Origin: JAYRGC01 sp041908065
GTDB lineage: Bacteria > Pseudomonadota > Alphaproteobacteria > UBA9219
Direction: 5' to 3'
NCBI GenBank assembly: GCA_041908065.1
Contig: JAYRGC010000024.1
Span: 1 to 14,898 of the forward strand
Length of the DNA: 14,898 nt
The stretch's first letter is position 1. Every line of letters begins with the position of its first letter. Positions 1-6,156 of the stretch are shown here, in pieces. The notes below the pieces were generated by a model. It ran no database searches, was not told the origin of the DNA, and saw nothing but the letters and a program-made list of their open reading frames with translations. The position numbers were made by a program, and so were the translations under genes.

Positions 1-186
1 ATAAATAATATTTTTTTTCTATCACCCCCTCACGCCTCAGCGCCCCCCCGCCGGGGGCCGGCCAAACACCCATCCTCACCCCCAATTTCTGTTGGTGTGG
101 CGCCGGGCCGGGGGGGGGGCCCCCCCACGACGGTGTTTGATGCTATGGTTGGCTGCAAAGTTAGCCACCCGTTTTGGGCAAGAGCC
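1..186. mobile_element. Copy A: right end of the MITE-like repeat, truncated by the window edge
   Basis: Positions 162-186 match the right terminal inverted repeat of the intact element at 13531-13755 at 22 of 25 positions, including CCACCCGTTTTG and the terminal AAGAGCC. The body to the left cannot be aligned confidently: it contains a poly-T run (11-18), C runs, and a G10/C7 block around 110-126 that looks like assembly or sequencing noise at a contig edge. The element ends only 22 bp before the chosen rapZ start, so it separates rapZ from whatever lay upstream and may carry or displace its promoter. The reading frame can be extended upstream to 92, but that extension is repeat sequence, not protein. 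Confidence 0.7.
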
Positions 187-208
187 ACTTATGATTCGCG
201 GTGACAAC

Positions 209-1123
209 ATGAGCAACGAAATAGCATCCTTCCCTCCGCCGCCGTCGGGACAACGCAAGCATGTGGTCGTCCTTACCGGAATGTCCGGGGCCGGACTGTC
301 GACCGCGCTTAAGGTGTTCGAGGACTTGGGTTACGAGGCGGTAGACAACTTGCGGCTTGGGCTTATCCCCGCGCTTTTGGACAACAAGGGCGAGGATACC
401 CCCAATCCGGCCTTGGCGGTCGCGGTGGATACCCGCAATTCCTCCTTCAACGCAGACAACATGCTGAAGATGATAGAGGAAGTGTCCCGATCTCCGGATA
501 TGTCCGTCAAGCTGGTGTTTCTGGAGTGTTCCGACGACACCCTGCAACGCCGCTTCACCGAGACGCGCCGCCGCCATCCTTTGGCCGTGGACAGGCCGGC
601 GACAGACGGCATCAGGCGCGAGCGCGAATTGCTGTGGCGGTTGCGCGACGCCGCCGATCACGTCGTCGACACTTCCATGTTTTCGGTGCACGACCTGCGC
701 CGCCTGATAGCCGGACATTACCGTCTGGACACCGAACGCGGATTGACGATGTTCGTCACCTCGTTCGGCTACCGCCACGGCGTGCCGCGCGAAGCCGACA
801 TGGTTTTCGACGTGCGCTTTCTGGCCAATCCCCATTGGGACGCGGCCTTGCGCCCGATGTCCGGCCTCGACGGCGAAGTGGCCAAATACGTCCGCGCCGA
901 CGCCGATTACGCGGCGTTCATGGAGAATCTTTCGCGCCTTCTGATGCCGCTTTTGCCGAGATACCAGCAGGAAGGGAAAAATTATCTGACCATCGCCGTC
1001 GGCTGCACCGGAGGTCGCCATCGCTCGGTCGTGGTGGCCGAGGAGCTATCCACTATTCTGGCCGCTAAAGGATACGTCGTCGGCGTCGGCCACCGCGATC
1101 TGGATCGCCAGATGTCGAAGTGA
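209..1123 (+). CDS. rapZ: RapZ family nucleotide-binding protein (RNase adapter protein)
   Basis: RapZ (formerly YvcJ/YhbJ) is a P-loop NTP-binding protein. In enterobacteria it delivers the small RNA GlmZ to RNase E and so controls glucosamine-6-phosphate synthase; the alphaproteobacterial role is less clear. The 304-residue product has the usual family length. Residues 24-32 form the P-loop-like GMSGAGLST, followed by EDLGYEAVDNL, and the family C-terminal motif GCTGGRHRSV is at 265-274. The canonical P-loop lysine is Leu30 here. ATG 209 is chosen because GGTGA, complementary to the 16S tail, lies 5 bases upstream; ATG 191 is in frame but has a weaker site, and 92 lies inside repeat copy A. 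The gene is convergent with the AT-rich minus-strand gene, with stops 15 bp apart. Family assignment is secure; function in this organism is inferred. Confidence 0.92.
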   Translation: MSNEIASFPPPPSGQRKHVVVLTGMSGAGLSTALKVFEDLGYEAVDNLRLGLIPALLDNKGEDTPNPALAVAVDTRNSSFNADNMLKMIEEVSRSPDMSVKLVFLECSDDTLQRRFTETRRRHPLAVDRPATDGIRRERELLWRLRDAADHVVDTSMFSVHDLRRLIAGHYRLDTERGLTMFVTSFGYRHGVPREADMVFDVRFLANPHWDAALRPMSGLDGEVAKYVRADADYAAFMENLSRLLMPLLPRYQQEGKNYLTIAVGCTGGRHRSVVVAEELSTILAAKGYVVGVGHRDLDRQMSK

Positions 1124-1138
1124 TTGGATGTTCTATGG

Positions 1139-2182
1139 CTATGTTCGAGGCGTAATAAATCTGCCCAAAATTCCTATTTGATTCGATCGCTGCGCGGCTG
1201 GATCAGGTCGTTTCTTTACTGCTATCGCTTCCTTCGCCAATTTGAAAAGTTGGGCAATATCATATGTTCCAGTCGAATTTCTCGATCCAGAATCATACCT
1301 ATTTATTTCCATCCAAAGAGCCGGATTTACTGACGCCGCCTTTCTCTTCAAATCATTGCCAAGACTGCCCGCCAAACCCTCCGCGCCAGCGAATATAGAA
1401 TTAGCATAAATGTCGAGATATGTTTGTGGAGATCCTCCATTCTCTTTTGCTAATTCAATAGCCTTTTTCTTTCCTACTTCAAATAACTCGTTCACATCTC
1501 TCAAAAATGGTGCATATTTTATTACCATTTCCGCCACGTCATGGGGGGAGTATAATTTTTTAGGGCTTTTTAGAACGTCGCCCCCTGATTCCAGATACCA
1601 GCCCTCCCGCATTTCAGTCGATGTTGAAATCTCTGAGCCGACTCCGGTAAAAATTTCATGATTTGATTTTAAGGCAACGGTTTCTTCTTGCGAAGCTATC
1701 TCCTTTTTTCCGTAATTATCTATAGCTGCTATCGTTTGTTCCATTAATTCCCTGAGATTGCCATCGGCGTCTTTTAACATTATCTCCGCTTTTTTACGTA
1801 TTTCTTCCACATATAATTTGGAAAAATTCGCCTTAAGTTGTTGCGCCTGCCTTATTTGAATAGCCTCGCCGCGTTCATTGGCAGGAAGCGAATTGAAAGA
1901 GCCGATAATTTCTTCGATGGATTCTAGACCTCTGGACAGTCCAGCCTTCAATTTAGCTTCTGTGGGCAAGCCATCATTATTGAGGATCATTTTAAATATT
2001 GTTTTGGATAACTCCGAGTGCAATCTAATTATTTTAAGCATTTTTGCGGCACTCAGCGGATTGCCGTACGCTCTTAAATCACCTTTAATTATTTCATTGT
2101 CTGATGTCATAACGCCATCCATCTTTATGAGATTAACTGAAAAACTAGTCCTTAACTCGTTCTCGCACGCGTATTTTAACAT
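1139..2182 (-). CDS. Hypothetical AT-rich protein, 347 aa
   Basis: I do not recognise this family. The product is mostly charged and predicted helical, with Lys/Glu-rich stretches around residues 105-170 and 230-250, and no obvious signal peptide or membrane segment. The base composition is clearly more AT-rich than rapZ, scpAB or the rfb genes, and the codons differ accordingly (many AAA, ATT, TTT), which suggests horizontal acquisition. The start is uncertain. ATG 2182 has no Shine-Dalgarno; internal ATGs at residues 21 (2122) and 25 (2110) are alternatives, the latter with a weak GGATGG upstream. It lies 137 bp downstream of the minus-strand gene at 2320-2895, of similar composition, so the two may be one transcription unit. 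A secreted effector, phage-derived protein or defence component are all possible; nothing in the sequence decides. Confidence 0.75.
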   Translation of the reverse strand: MLKYACENELRTSFSVNLIKMDGVMTSDNEIIKGDLRAYGNPLSAAKMLKIIRLHSELSKTIFKMILNNDGLPTEAKLKAGLSRGLESIEEIIGSFNSLPANERGEAIQIRQAQQLKANFSKLYVEEIRKKAEIMLKDADGNLRELMEQTIAAIDNYGKKEIASQEETVALKSNHEIFTGVGSEISTSTEMREGWYLESGGDVLKSPKKLYSPHDVAEMVIKYAPFLRDVNELFEVGKKKAIELAKENGGSPQTYLDIYANSIFAGAEGLAGSLGNDLKRKAASVNPALWMEINRYDSGSRNSTGTYDIAQLFKLAKEAIAVKKRPDPAAQRSNQIGILGRFITPRT

Positions 2183-2319
2183 GATAAGGTAAACATAAAA
2201 ATAAAAGCCCTAAGAACACATTAATAAGCACGGCTATTATGCAATAATTAGCTGTCGTTAACGATGTCGCTAGCCCCCCCCATCTTACCTGCTAGTCCTG
2301 CCGGCAAATGGCCGTGAAC

Positions 2320-2895
2320 TCACGAAGAAAGAAAGCGATTTAAGGCTTCTATTCGCATCTTTTGATTATTTTTTCGAACAGGCCATTTTTTAAAATTGGG
2401 TAATGAAGCGGCCGCGCGCTGAAAAAATTTGCCCATTAATTCCTTTATGCCGATACCGCTCTTATTTTCTTTTTCCGGCTCGTACCTATCTGCGAACATC
2501 CCTGTCCATTTACGATAACCCATTATTCCAAGCGGATGCTCTTTTCCAAAAGTTTGATACAATCGCCGATTAAGCTCAAGAATGGCGAATTTTTTATATC
2601 TATGCTTAAGATCACCTGAAAATTCTTTACTTATCTCATTGGCGCACGAAATAGCTGAAACCAACAATGATTCATATAATCTGATGTAATCGTTGCTTGC
2701 TTTGTCATTATCTAAACTATATTTGACTTTAGAGATGGATTTTCTAACTTCGATTTCAATTATTCTCTTGAACGGCAGCCCCCTGTTTGTGTGCCCGGAA
2801 TCATCACCGCCGCGAACAGAACTGCCTTCTCTCCGTTTATGTCCGAATTTACCGTCTAAAAGCACGGTATCTTCATCATTAAAAATCTCGGCCAT
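2320..2895 (-). CDS. Hypothetical AT-rich basic protein, 191 aa
   Basis: No recognised domain. The start at ATG 2895 is well supported: AGGAGG sits five bases upstream, and a longer reading to 2919 would put that site inside the gene. The N-terminal 50 residues are polar and Gly-rich (KRREGSSVRGGDDSGH), probably disordered. The middle (about 50-115) looks helical and includes ESLLVSAISCANEI. The C-terminal 45 residues are strongly basic with Lys/Arg/Trp (FKKWPVRKNNQKMR), which could bind nucleic acid or membrane; that is inference. No signal peptide or transmembrane segment is seen. Composition is AT-rich like the downstream gene at 1139-2182. A perfect GATTGTATACAATC palindrome lies 60-73 bp upstream of the start, so the gene may be under a dedicated regulator. 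The two genes occupy the position downstream of scpB where alphaproteobacteria commonly carry tatABC. Confidence 0.8.
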   Translation of the reverse strand: MAEIFNDEDTVLLDGKFGHKRREGSSVRGGDDSGHTNRGLPFKRIIEIEVRKSISKVKYSLDNDKASNDYIRLYESLLVSAISCANEISKEFSGDLKHRYKKFAILELNRRLYQTFGKEHPLGIMGYRKWTGMFADRYEPEKENKSGIGIKELMGKFFQRAAASLPNFKKWPVRKNNQKMRIEALNRFLSS

Positions 2896-2954
2896 AATTC
2901 CTCCTAAATATAATAACATCCAGCGGGTTCAGGACATTCGCGCATCGGCCTGAG

Positions 2955-2968
2955 GATTGTATACAATC
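2955..2968. promoter_or_regulatory. Perfect 14-bp palindrome, candidate GntR-type operator
   Basis: GATTGTATACAATC is a perfect palindrome lying 60-73 bp upstream of the minus-strand ATG at 2895. Its core TGTATACA fits the yGTM-KACr form described for FadR/VanR-type GntR regulators. On the minus strand the palindrome overlaps a plausible -10 (TATACA) with TTGTTT 18 bases upstream as -35, so a bound repressor would block it. No GntR gene is in the window, so the regulator, if any, is encoded elsewhere. Confidence 0.4.
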
Positions 2969-2993
2969 ACAGGGAAAGTAAAAACAAAAAATT

Positions 2994-3050
2994 CTAGTGT
3001 CGCGTCCCCGAAATGCCCTCATAGGCATTTTGTGGTAGTCGCGACACTAG
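2994..3050. repeat. Hairpin 1 of a tandem pair, TA-flanked stem
   Basis: An 11-bp perfect inverted repeat, CTAGTGTCGCG at 2994-3004 with its complement at 3040-3050, encloses a second perfect 7-bp stem AAATGCC/GGCATTT (3011-3017 and 3024-3030, loop CTCATA). The whole folds as one interrupted 57-nt hairpin. There is no T tract on either side, so it is not a classical intrinsic terminator, though it could stop transcription leaving scpB. The stem begins and ends with TA, as in miniature elements that duplicate a TA target. Confidence 0.6.
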
Positions 3051-3060
3051 CCTATTGAGT

Positions 3061-3124
3061 TAGTGTGACGTTCACATTGAAACGGCTTGTTTTAAGAACT
3101 AGTCGTTTCAATGACGTCACACTA
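3061..3124. repeat. Hairpin 2 of a tandem pair, TA-flanked stem
   Basis: Ten bases after hairpin 1. The left arm 3061-3084 pairs with 3104-3124: TAGTGTGACGT with ACGTCACACTA, then ATTGAAACG with CGTTTCAAT, the left arm having three extra bases between the two blocks. The loop is 19 nt. The outer stem resembles that of hairpin 1 (both start TAGTGT and contain CG two bases later), so the two look like divergent members of one small structured family. It lies 47 bp beyond the scpB stop and could protect the 3' end of the scpAB message. Confidence 0.6.
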
Positions 3125-3171
3125 GCAACCCGCCATTATTATGGTTAATTTTTACAACCATGCCCGCGCCA

Positions 3172-3939
3172 TCAGGCTGCGGTTTCTCCTTCTTTGGACG
3201 ACCAGTCGGCAAAGTCGTCATAAGATGACGCCTCAGCGTCAAGGATGGATTCGCCGTCCTCGGTTTTTTCCTTAGGCAGATCGGCCAAAACCGGACGGGT
3301 ATCCAGCAATCCAGCCGCCTTCAGGTCGTCCATGCCGGGCAGATCCTTAAGCGAGGCTAAGTTGAAGTGGCTGAGAAAGGCGGGGGTGGTTATCCATGTC
3401 AAAGGCCGCCCGGGGGTTTCGCGCCGCTTGCCCGGGCGAATCCATCCCAGCTCCAGCAATATGTCCAACGTGCCGCGTCCGGTGTCGACGCCGCGAATGC
3501 TTTCGATTTCGCCGCGAGTTACCGGTTGATGATACCCGATTATGGCCAACACCTCGGCGGCGGCGCGGGGCAGCTTGCGACGCGGCTGGCGTTTTATGGT
3601 CAACCGCTGCGCCAGATCCGGCGCGGTGCGGAAGCTCCACATCCCGCCGGTCTCCATCAGGTTTATCCCGCGTTCGGCATAGTCCTCGCGCAGGCGATCC
3701 AAGACCTCCACCGCGTCCACGCCGCTCCCCAGCTGCTCGCGAACGGCGGCGAACGCAAGCGGTTCGGGACTGGCGAACAAAATCGCTTCTGTCGTCCGCA
3801 TGGCCGTGGCCATGTCCATAATCGCGGCGGCGGGCTCCGGCACGCTTTCAGCCGCCGCCTCTGGCTCGGTCTCCGGCGTCATCTCGTCAATGGCGGCGAT
3901 CTCTTCTTCGTATTTATATTCGTTTTCGCTCTCGTTCAT
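3172..3939 (-). CDS. scpB: Segregation and condensation protein B (ScpB)
   Basis: ScpB is the tandem winged-helix kleisin-associated subunit that dimerises, binds ScpA, and with SMC forms the bacterial condensin acting on the nucleoid in chromosome segregation. The 255-residue product opens with about 45 acidic, Ala/Pro/Glu-rich residues, probably disordered. The first winged helix follows (TTEAILFASPEPL at about 49-61), then the second with the family hallmark AEVLAIIGYHQPVTRGEIE and RGVDTGRGTLDILLELGWI, then GRPLTWITTPAFLSHF. The C-terminal 50 residues are again acidic. Its ATG overlaps the scpA stop in ATGA, which implies translational coupling; GGGGAAA upstream is a moderate ribosome binding site. 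Downstream lies a pair of hairpins rather than the tat genes often found there. Confidence 0.95.
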   Translation of the reverse strand: MNESENEYKYEEEIAAIDEMTPETEPEAAAESVPEPAAAIMDMATAMRTTEAILFASPEPLAFAAVREQLGSGVDAVEVLDRLREDYAERGINLMETGGMWSFRTAPDLAQRLTIKRQPRRKLPRAAAEVLAIIGYHQPVTRGEIESIRGVDTGRGTLDILLELGWIRPGKRRETPGRPLTWITTPAFLSHFNLASLKDLPGMDDLKAAGLLDTRPVLADLPKEKTEDGESILDAEASSYDDFADWSSKEGETAA

Positions 3940-4781
3940 GCCGTTTCCCCGTTCTCGAGCCGCCTTTTTTGCTTGAAATAAATCGGCGCGAACGTGCCGT
4001 CCTGCCGCAATTCGATTTCCCCGGATTTCACCAATTCCAGCGTCGCGGCAAAGGTGGAGGCCATCGCGGATCTAAGCTCCAGATCCTTCGATTCTCCTCC
4101 CGACAATCCAACCTCGGGCAAGAATTTTTGTATGACTTCCCAATCCGGCACTCCGCCAAGAACGCGCCGCAGCCTTTCAACCCCTTCTTGCAGGCTATAG
4201 AGTTTGGCTGCCGGAATCTCATATCCCGACGGCTTGCGGCGGCGATGCGGAGCCGCCAAGGCAGAAAGCAGATCTCCTATCGGCAAGAAATACAGCGGTT
4301 TTTCGGTTACCTCCAGCTTGTCAGGCAAGCCGCGCAGGAAAATGTCCGAATGCAACTGCGGCAAATCCTGAAGCGCGCGCGCCGCTTTTTGCATGGCCTC
4401 CAGGCGCAACAGCTGGAATTTCAGCGCGTCGGCCATGTCGGACGGCGCGGGTTCGTCGGCTGGCGGTTCCGGCAACAGCAGCCGCGATTTCAGATATGCG
4501 AGCCACGCCGCCATCACCAGATAATCGGCGGCTACCTCCAACCGCAGCTTGCGCGCCGAGTTTATGAACGCAAGGTACTGTTCGGCCAAGGCAAGAATCG
4601 ACACCCGCCCCAGATCCACCTTTTGGTCGCGAGCGAGACTTAGCAACAGGTCTATCGGCCCGTCGAAACCGTCCAAGGCCACCACCAGCGCGTCGGGCTC
4701 TCCCGCGGCTATGGGTTCCTGCGAAGGCGATAGGTTTTCTTCCATATGGGCGTCCACTGCCTTGGATCTCCCGTGAAACAC
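3936..4781 (-). CDS. scpA: Segregation and condensation protein A (ScpA kleisin)
   Basis: ScpA is the kleisin that bridges the heads of the SMC dimer and recruits ScpB. The protein shows the N-terminal SMC-neck-binding signature LDGFDGPIDLLLSLARDQKVDL (residues about 36-57), the helix ADYLVMAAWLAYLKSRLLLP, a variable linker, and the C-terminal winged helix (LRSAMASTFAATLELVKSGEIELRQ) that contacts the SMC head. The length, about 270-281 residues, is normal. The start is uncertain. The longest form begins at GTG 4781 without a visible ribosome binding site, GTG 4757 has GGGAG ten bases upstream, and ATG 4745 has none; all precede the conserved region. The nagZ and SPOR genes usual upstream are missing; a small divergent ORF takes their place. 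Confidence 0.95.
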   Translation of the reverse strand: MFHGRSKAVDAHMEENLSPSQEPIAAGEPDALVVALDGFDGPIDLLLSLARDQKVDLGRVSILALAEQYLAFINSARKLRLEVAADYLVMAAWLAYLKSRLLLPEPPADEPAPSDMADALKFQLLRLEAMQKAARALQDLPQLHSDIFLRGLPDKLEVTEKPLYFLPIGDLLSALAAPHRRRKPSGYEIPAAKLYSLQEGVERLRRVLGGVPDWEVIQKFLPEVGLSGGESKDLELRSAMASTFAATLELVKSGEIELRQDGTFAPIYFKQKRRLENGETA

Positions 4782-4920
4782 GAGGAGCAGATTATCTCAA
4801 CGAGTTCGAAAATGAAACTCTCCCCTATGCTCTCGCTTACACCCCATGATTTCCGGCAACGGCAACGGATTATTCATAACATATGATTTTAATGGCTCTT
4901 TCCAACCGGAAGGAGAGGCT

Positions 4921-5142
4921 ATGGGAAACGTTAAGAGATTGGCAACGGCGATAGCGGGCGATTTGGAAGCGTTGACATGGGCTATAGCCAACGGTCAATC
5001 CGTCAAAAAATGCTCGTTCAGTGGCAGTCTGAATCAAATAGCCTGCTCCGCCATTTCTCTTTGCAAACAAGGCCTTCGCCACCTCGCCAGCTGCGCCCAA
5101 ACCGGCAGAAATCCTGAACCACTCAAAATCATGGGGTGGTAA
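4921..5142 (+). CDS. Small hypothetical Cys-containing protein, 73 aa
   Basis: Not recognised. The ATG at 4921 is preceded by GGAAGGAGAGGCT, a strong Shine-Dalgarno at good spacing, which is the main reason to accept this short gene. The frame stays open upstream to 4846, but that extension would bury the ribosome site. The product has a helix-like N-terminal half (KRLATAIAGDLEALTWAIAN) and a Cys-containing second half with Cys at residues 38, 48, 54 and 64. No signal peptide or clear membrane helix is present. It is divergent from scpA and lies just before the membrane LRV-type gene, with which it may be co-transcribed. A small regulatory protein or antitoxin-like partner is conceivable but unsupported. 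Confidence 0.55.
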   Translation: MGNVKRLATAIAGDLEALTWAIANGQSVKKCSFSGSLNQIACSAISLCKQGLRHLASCAQTGRNPEPLKIMGW

Positions 5143-5161
5143 GAGGATTGATTAGTAGGGT

Positions 5162-6070
5162 TTGGCTTTCTCCATAAGAATATGCTACCGGTTAGAAAAG
5201 TTGTGGAACGGAGTGAATGTCATCGTGATTCATGTATGCGCCCTTCTTTTGGCACTAATGGTCGGAGGGCTGGCGGCATATCCTGACATCATAGCGATTG
5301 GTCAGTCCACCATATCAACAGCTGCCATTAGTTATATTTTTTTGCCGTTCGAAGTTGCACCCATAATCCTCATTGTGCTTGCCACTTACTATTTTATCAT
5401 CTTTTTTAGACGATCTCTGCTCGTAAGGAAAATGCACAAGGCCGTTATATACGGGTGTATAAGTATCATACTGATTCTGAGTGGCGGACTGTACGCCTTC
5501 AAAAATTATATCCAACCGTATATATATTATAGAAGTATTAAATCTGTTACAGAGACAATCACTCAAATGAGTCACAATGATATCCAACAACTTATAACGG
5601 GTTATCCTCTCTTACCCGACCATGACGGTCAACGCATTTTTATCTTAAATGCCTTATTAGAACGAAAAGATCTGACTGCATCGGAACTTGACCAAACTGC
5701 CAGAATTAACGATCCAGTTCTGCATCACAAATTGTATTCTCGTTATGGATTACTCGGACAAAACACCAAAGGACTTTCCATTGCACGGCTTATCGCGCAC
5801 CATCCAAACGTTTCTGCCGCGACATTGTCATTCTTGGCTGATATAAACGAGCCTTACTTGCAGAGCAGTGTAGCTAGCAACCCTCGAACTCCGGTTAAAT
5901 CTCTAGAAATTCTCTACGAAAAGTCCAAACAGGAAGCAGATGGTTATCTTATTCAAGGGGGACTATCACAAAATAAGAGCACGCCTGTAGAAATTTTAAA
6001 AAGTCTTAGTTTGAGTCCCCATCAACAGACCAGAGAGTTTGCCAGAAGAACCCTGAAGGCTGTGCCATAA
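5162..6070 (+). CDS. Three-helix membrane protein with C-terminal LRV-like repeats
   Basis: About 302 residues. Three hydrophobic segments lie at about 18-40, 54-81 and 92-113, followed by a roughly 190-residue soluble part. The last 100 residues contain motifs of the leucine-rich repeat variant (LRV) type: LIAHHPNVSAATLSFLAD, then VASNPRTPVKSLEILYE, then GLSQNKSTPVEILKSLS, spaced about 30 residues apart. LRV modules form alternating-helix solenoids that bind proteins, so this may be a membrane-anchored interaction protein; the partner is unknown. Unlike the Azotobacter LRV protein there is no N-terminal Cys cluster in the soluble part. The start is doubtful: TTG 5162 has AGTAGGG too close upstream, while GTG 5213, just before the first helix, is an alternative. 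It is AT-richer than its neighbours, suggesting acquisition. Confidence 0.75.
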   Translation: MAFSIRICYRLEKLWNGVNVIVIHVCALLLALMVGGLAAYPDIIAIGQSTISTAAISYIFLPFEVAPIILIVLATYYFIIFFRRSLLVRKMHKAVIYGCISIILILSGGLYAFKNYIQPYIYYRSIKSVTETITQMSHNDIQQLITGYPLLPDHDGQRIFILNALLERKDLTASELDQTARINDPVLHHKLYSRYGLLGQNTKGLSIARLIAHHPNVSAATLSFLADINEPYLQSSVASNPRTPVKSLEILYEKSKQEADGYLIQGGLSQNKSTPVEILKSLSLSPHQQTREFARRTLKAVP

Positions 6071-6092
6071 GCTGCTCTCGCGTCTCCGCAGA

Positions 6093-6121
6093 TTGACAGC
6101 GCAGCGGCGCGGGGCTACGCA
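6093..6121 (+). promoter_or_regulatory. Candidate promoter of the rfb genes
   Basis: A perfect TTGACA at 6093-6098 is followed, after 17 bases, by a weak -10 TACGCA at 6116-6121, about 35 bp upstream of rfbB. Alphaproteobacterial promoters often have a strong -35 and poor -10, so this is plausible, but the call rests on one hexamer. Confidence 0.35.
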
Positions 6122-6156
6122 TTAGAGCCGCAACCGCAACACAGGCGCGAAAAGGC

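Noticed and set aside
92..208. N-terminal extension of rapZ to position 92
   Set aside because: It reads through the terminus of repeat copy A and low-quality G/C runs; ATG 209 has a GGTGA ribosome site and fits the family length.
161..1021. Long antisense ORF over rapZ, and similar ones over scpAB, rfbB and the GT-C gene
   Set aside because: They are shadows in GC-rich coding DNA; the opposite strand encodes recognisable conserved proteins.
2255..2264. TCGTTAACGA palindrome between the two AT-rich genes
   Set aside because: Ten bases, no supporting promoter or second copy nearby; too short to call a site.
3141..3161. ATGGTT/AACCAT hairpin just after the scpB stop as terminator
   Set aside because: A 6-bp AT-rich stem with a 9-nt loop and no T tract on the minus strand; too weak beside the much larger hairpins further on.
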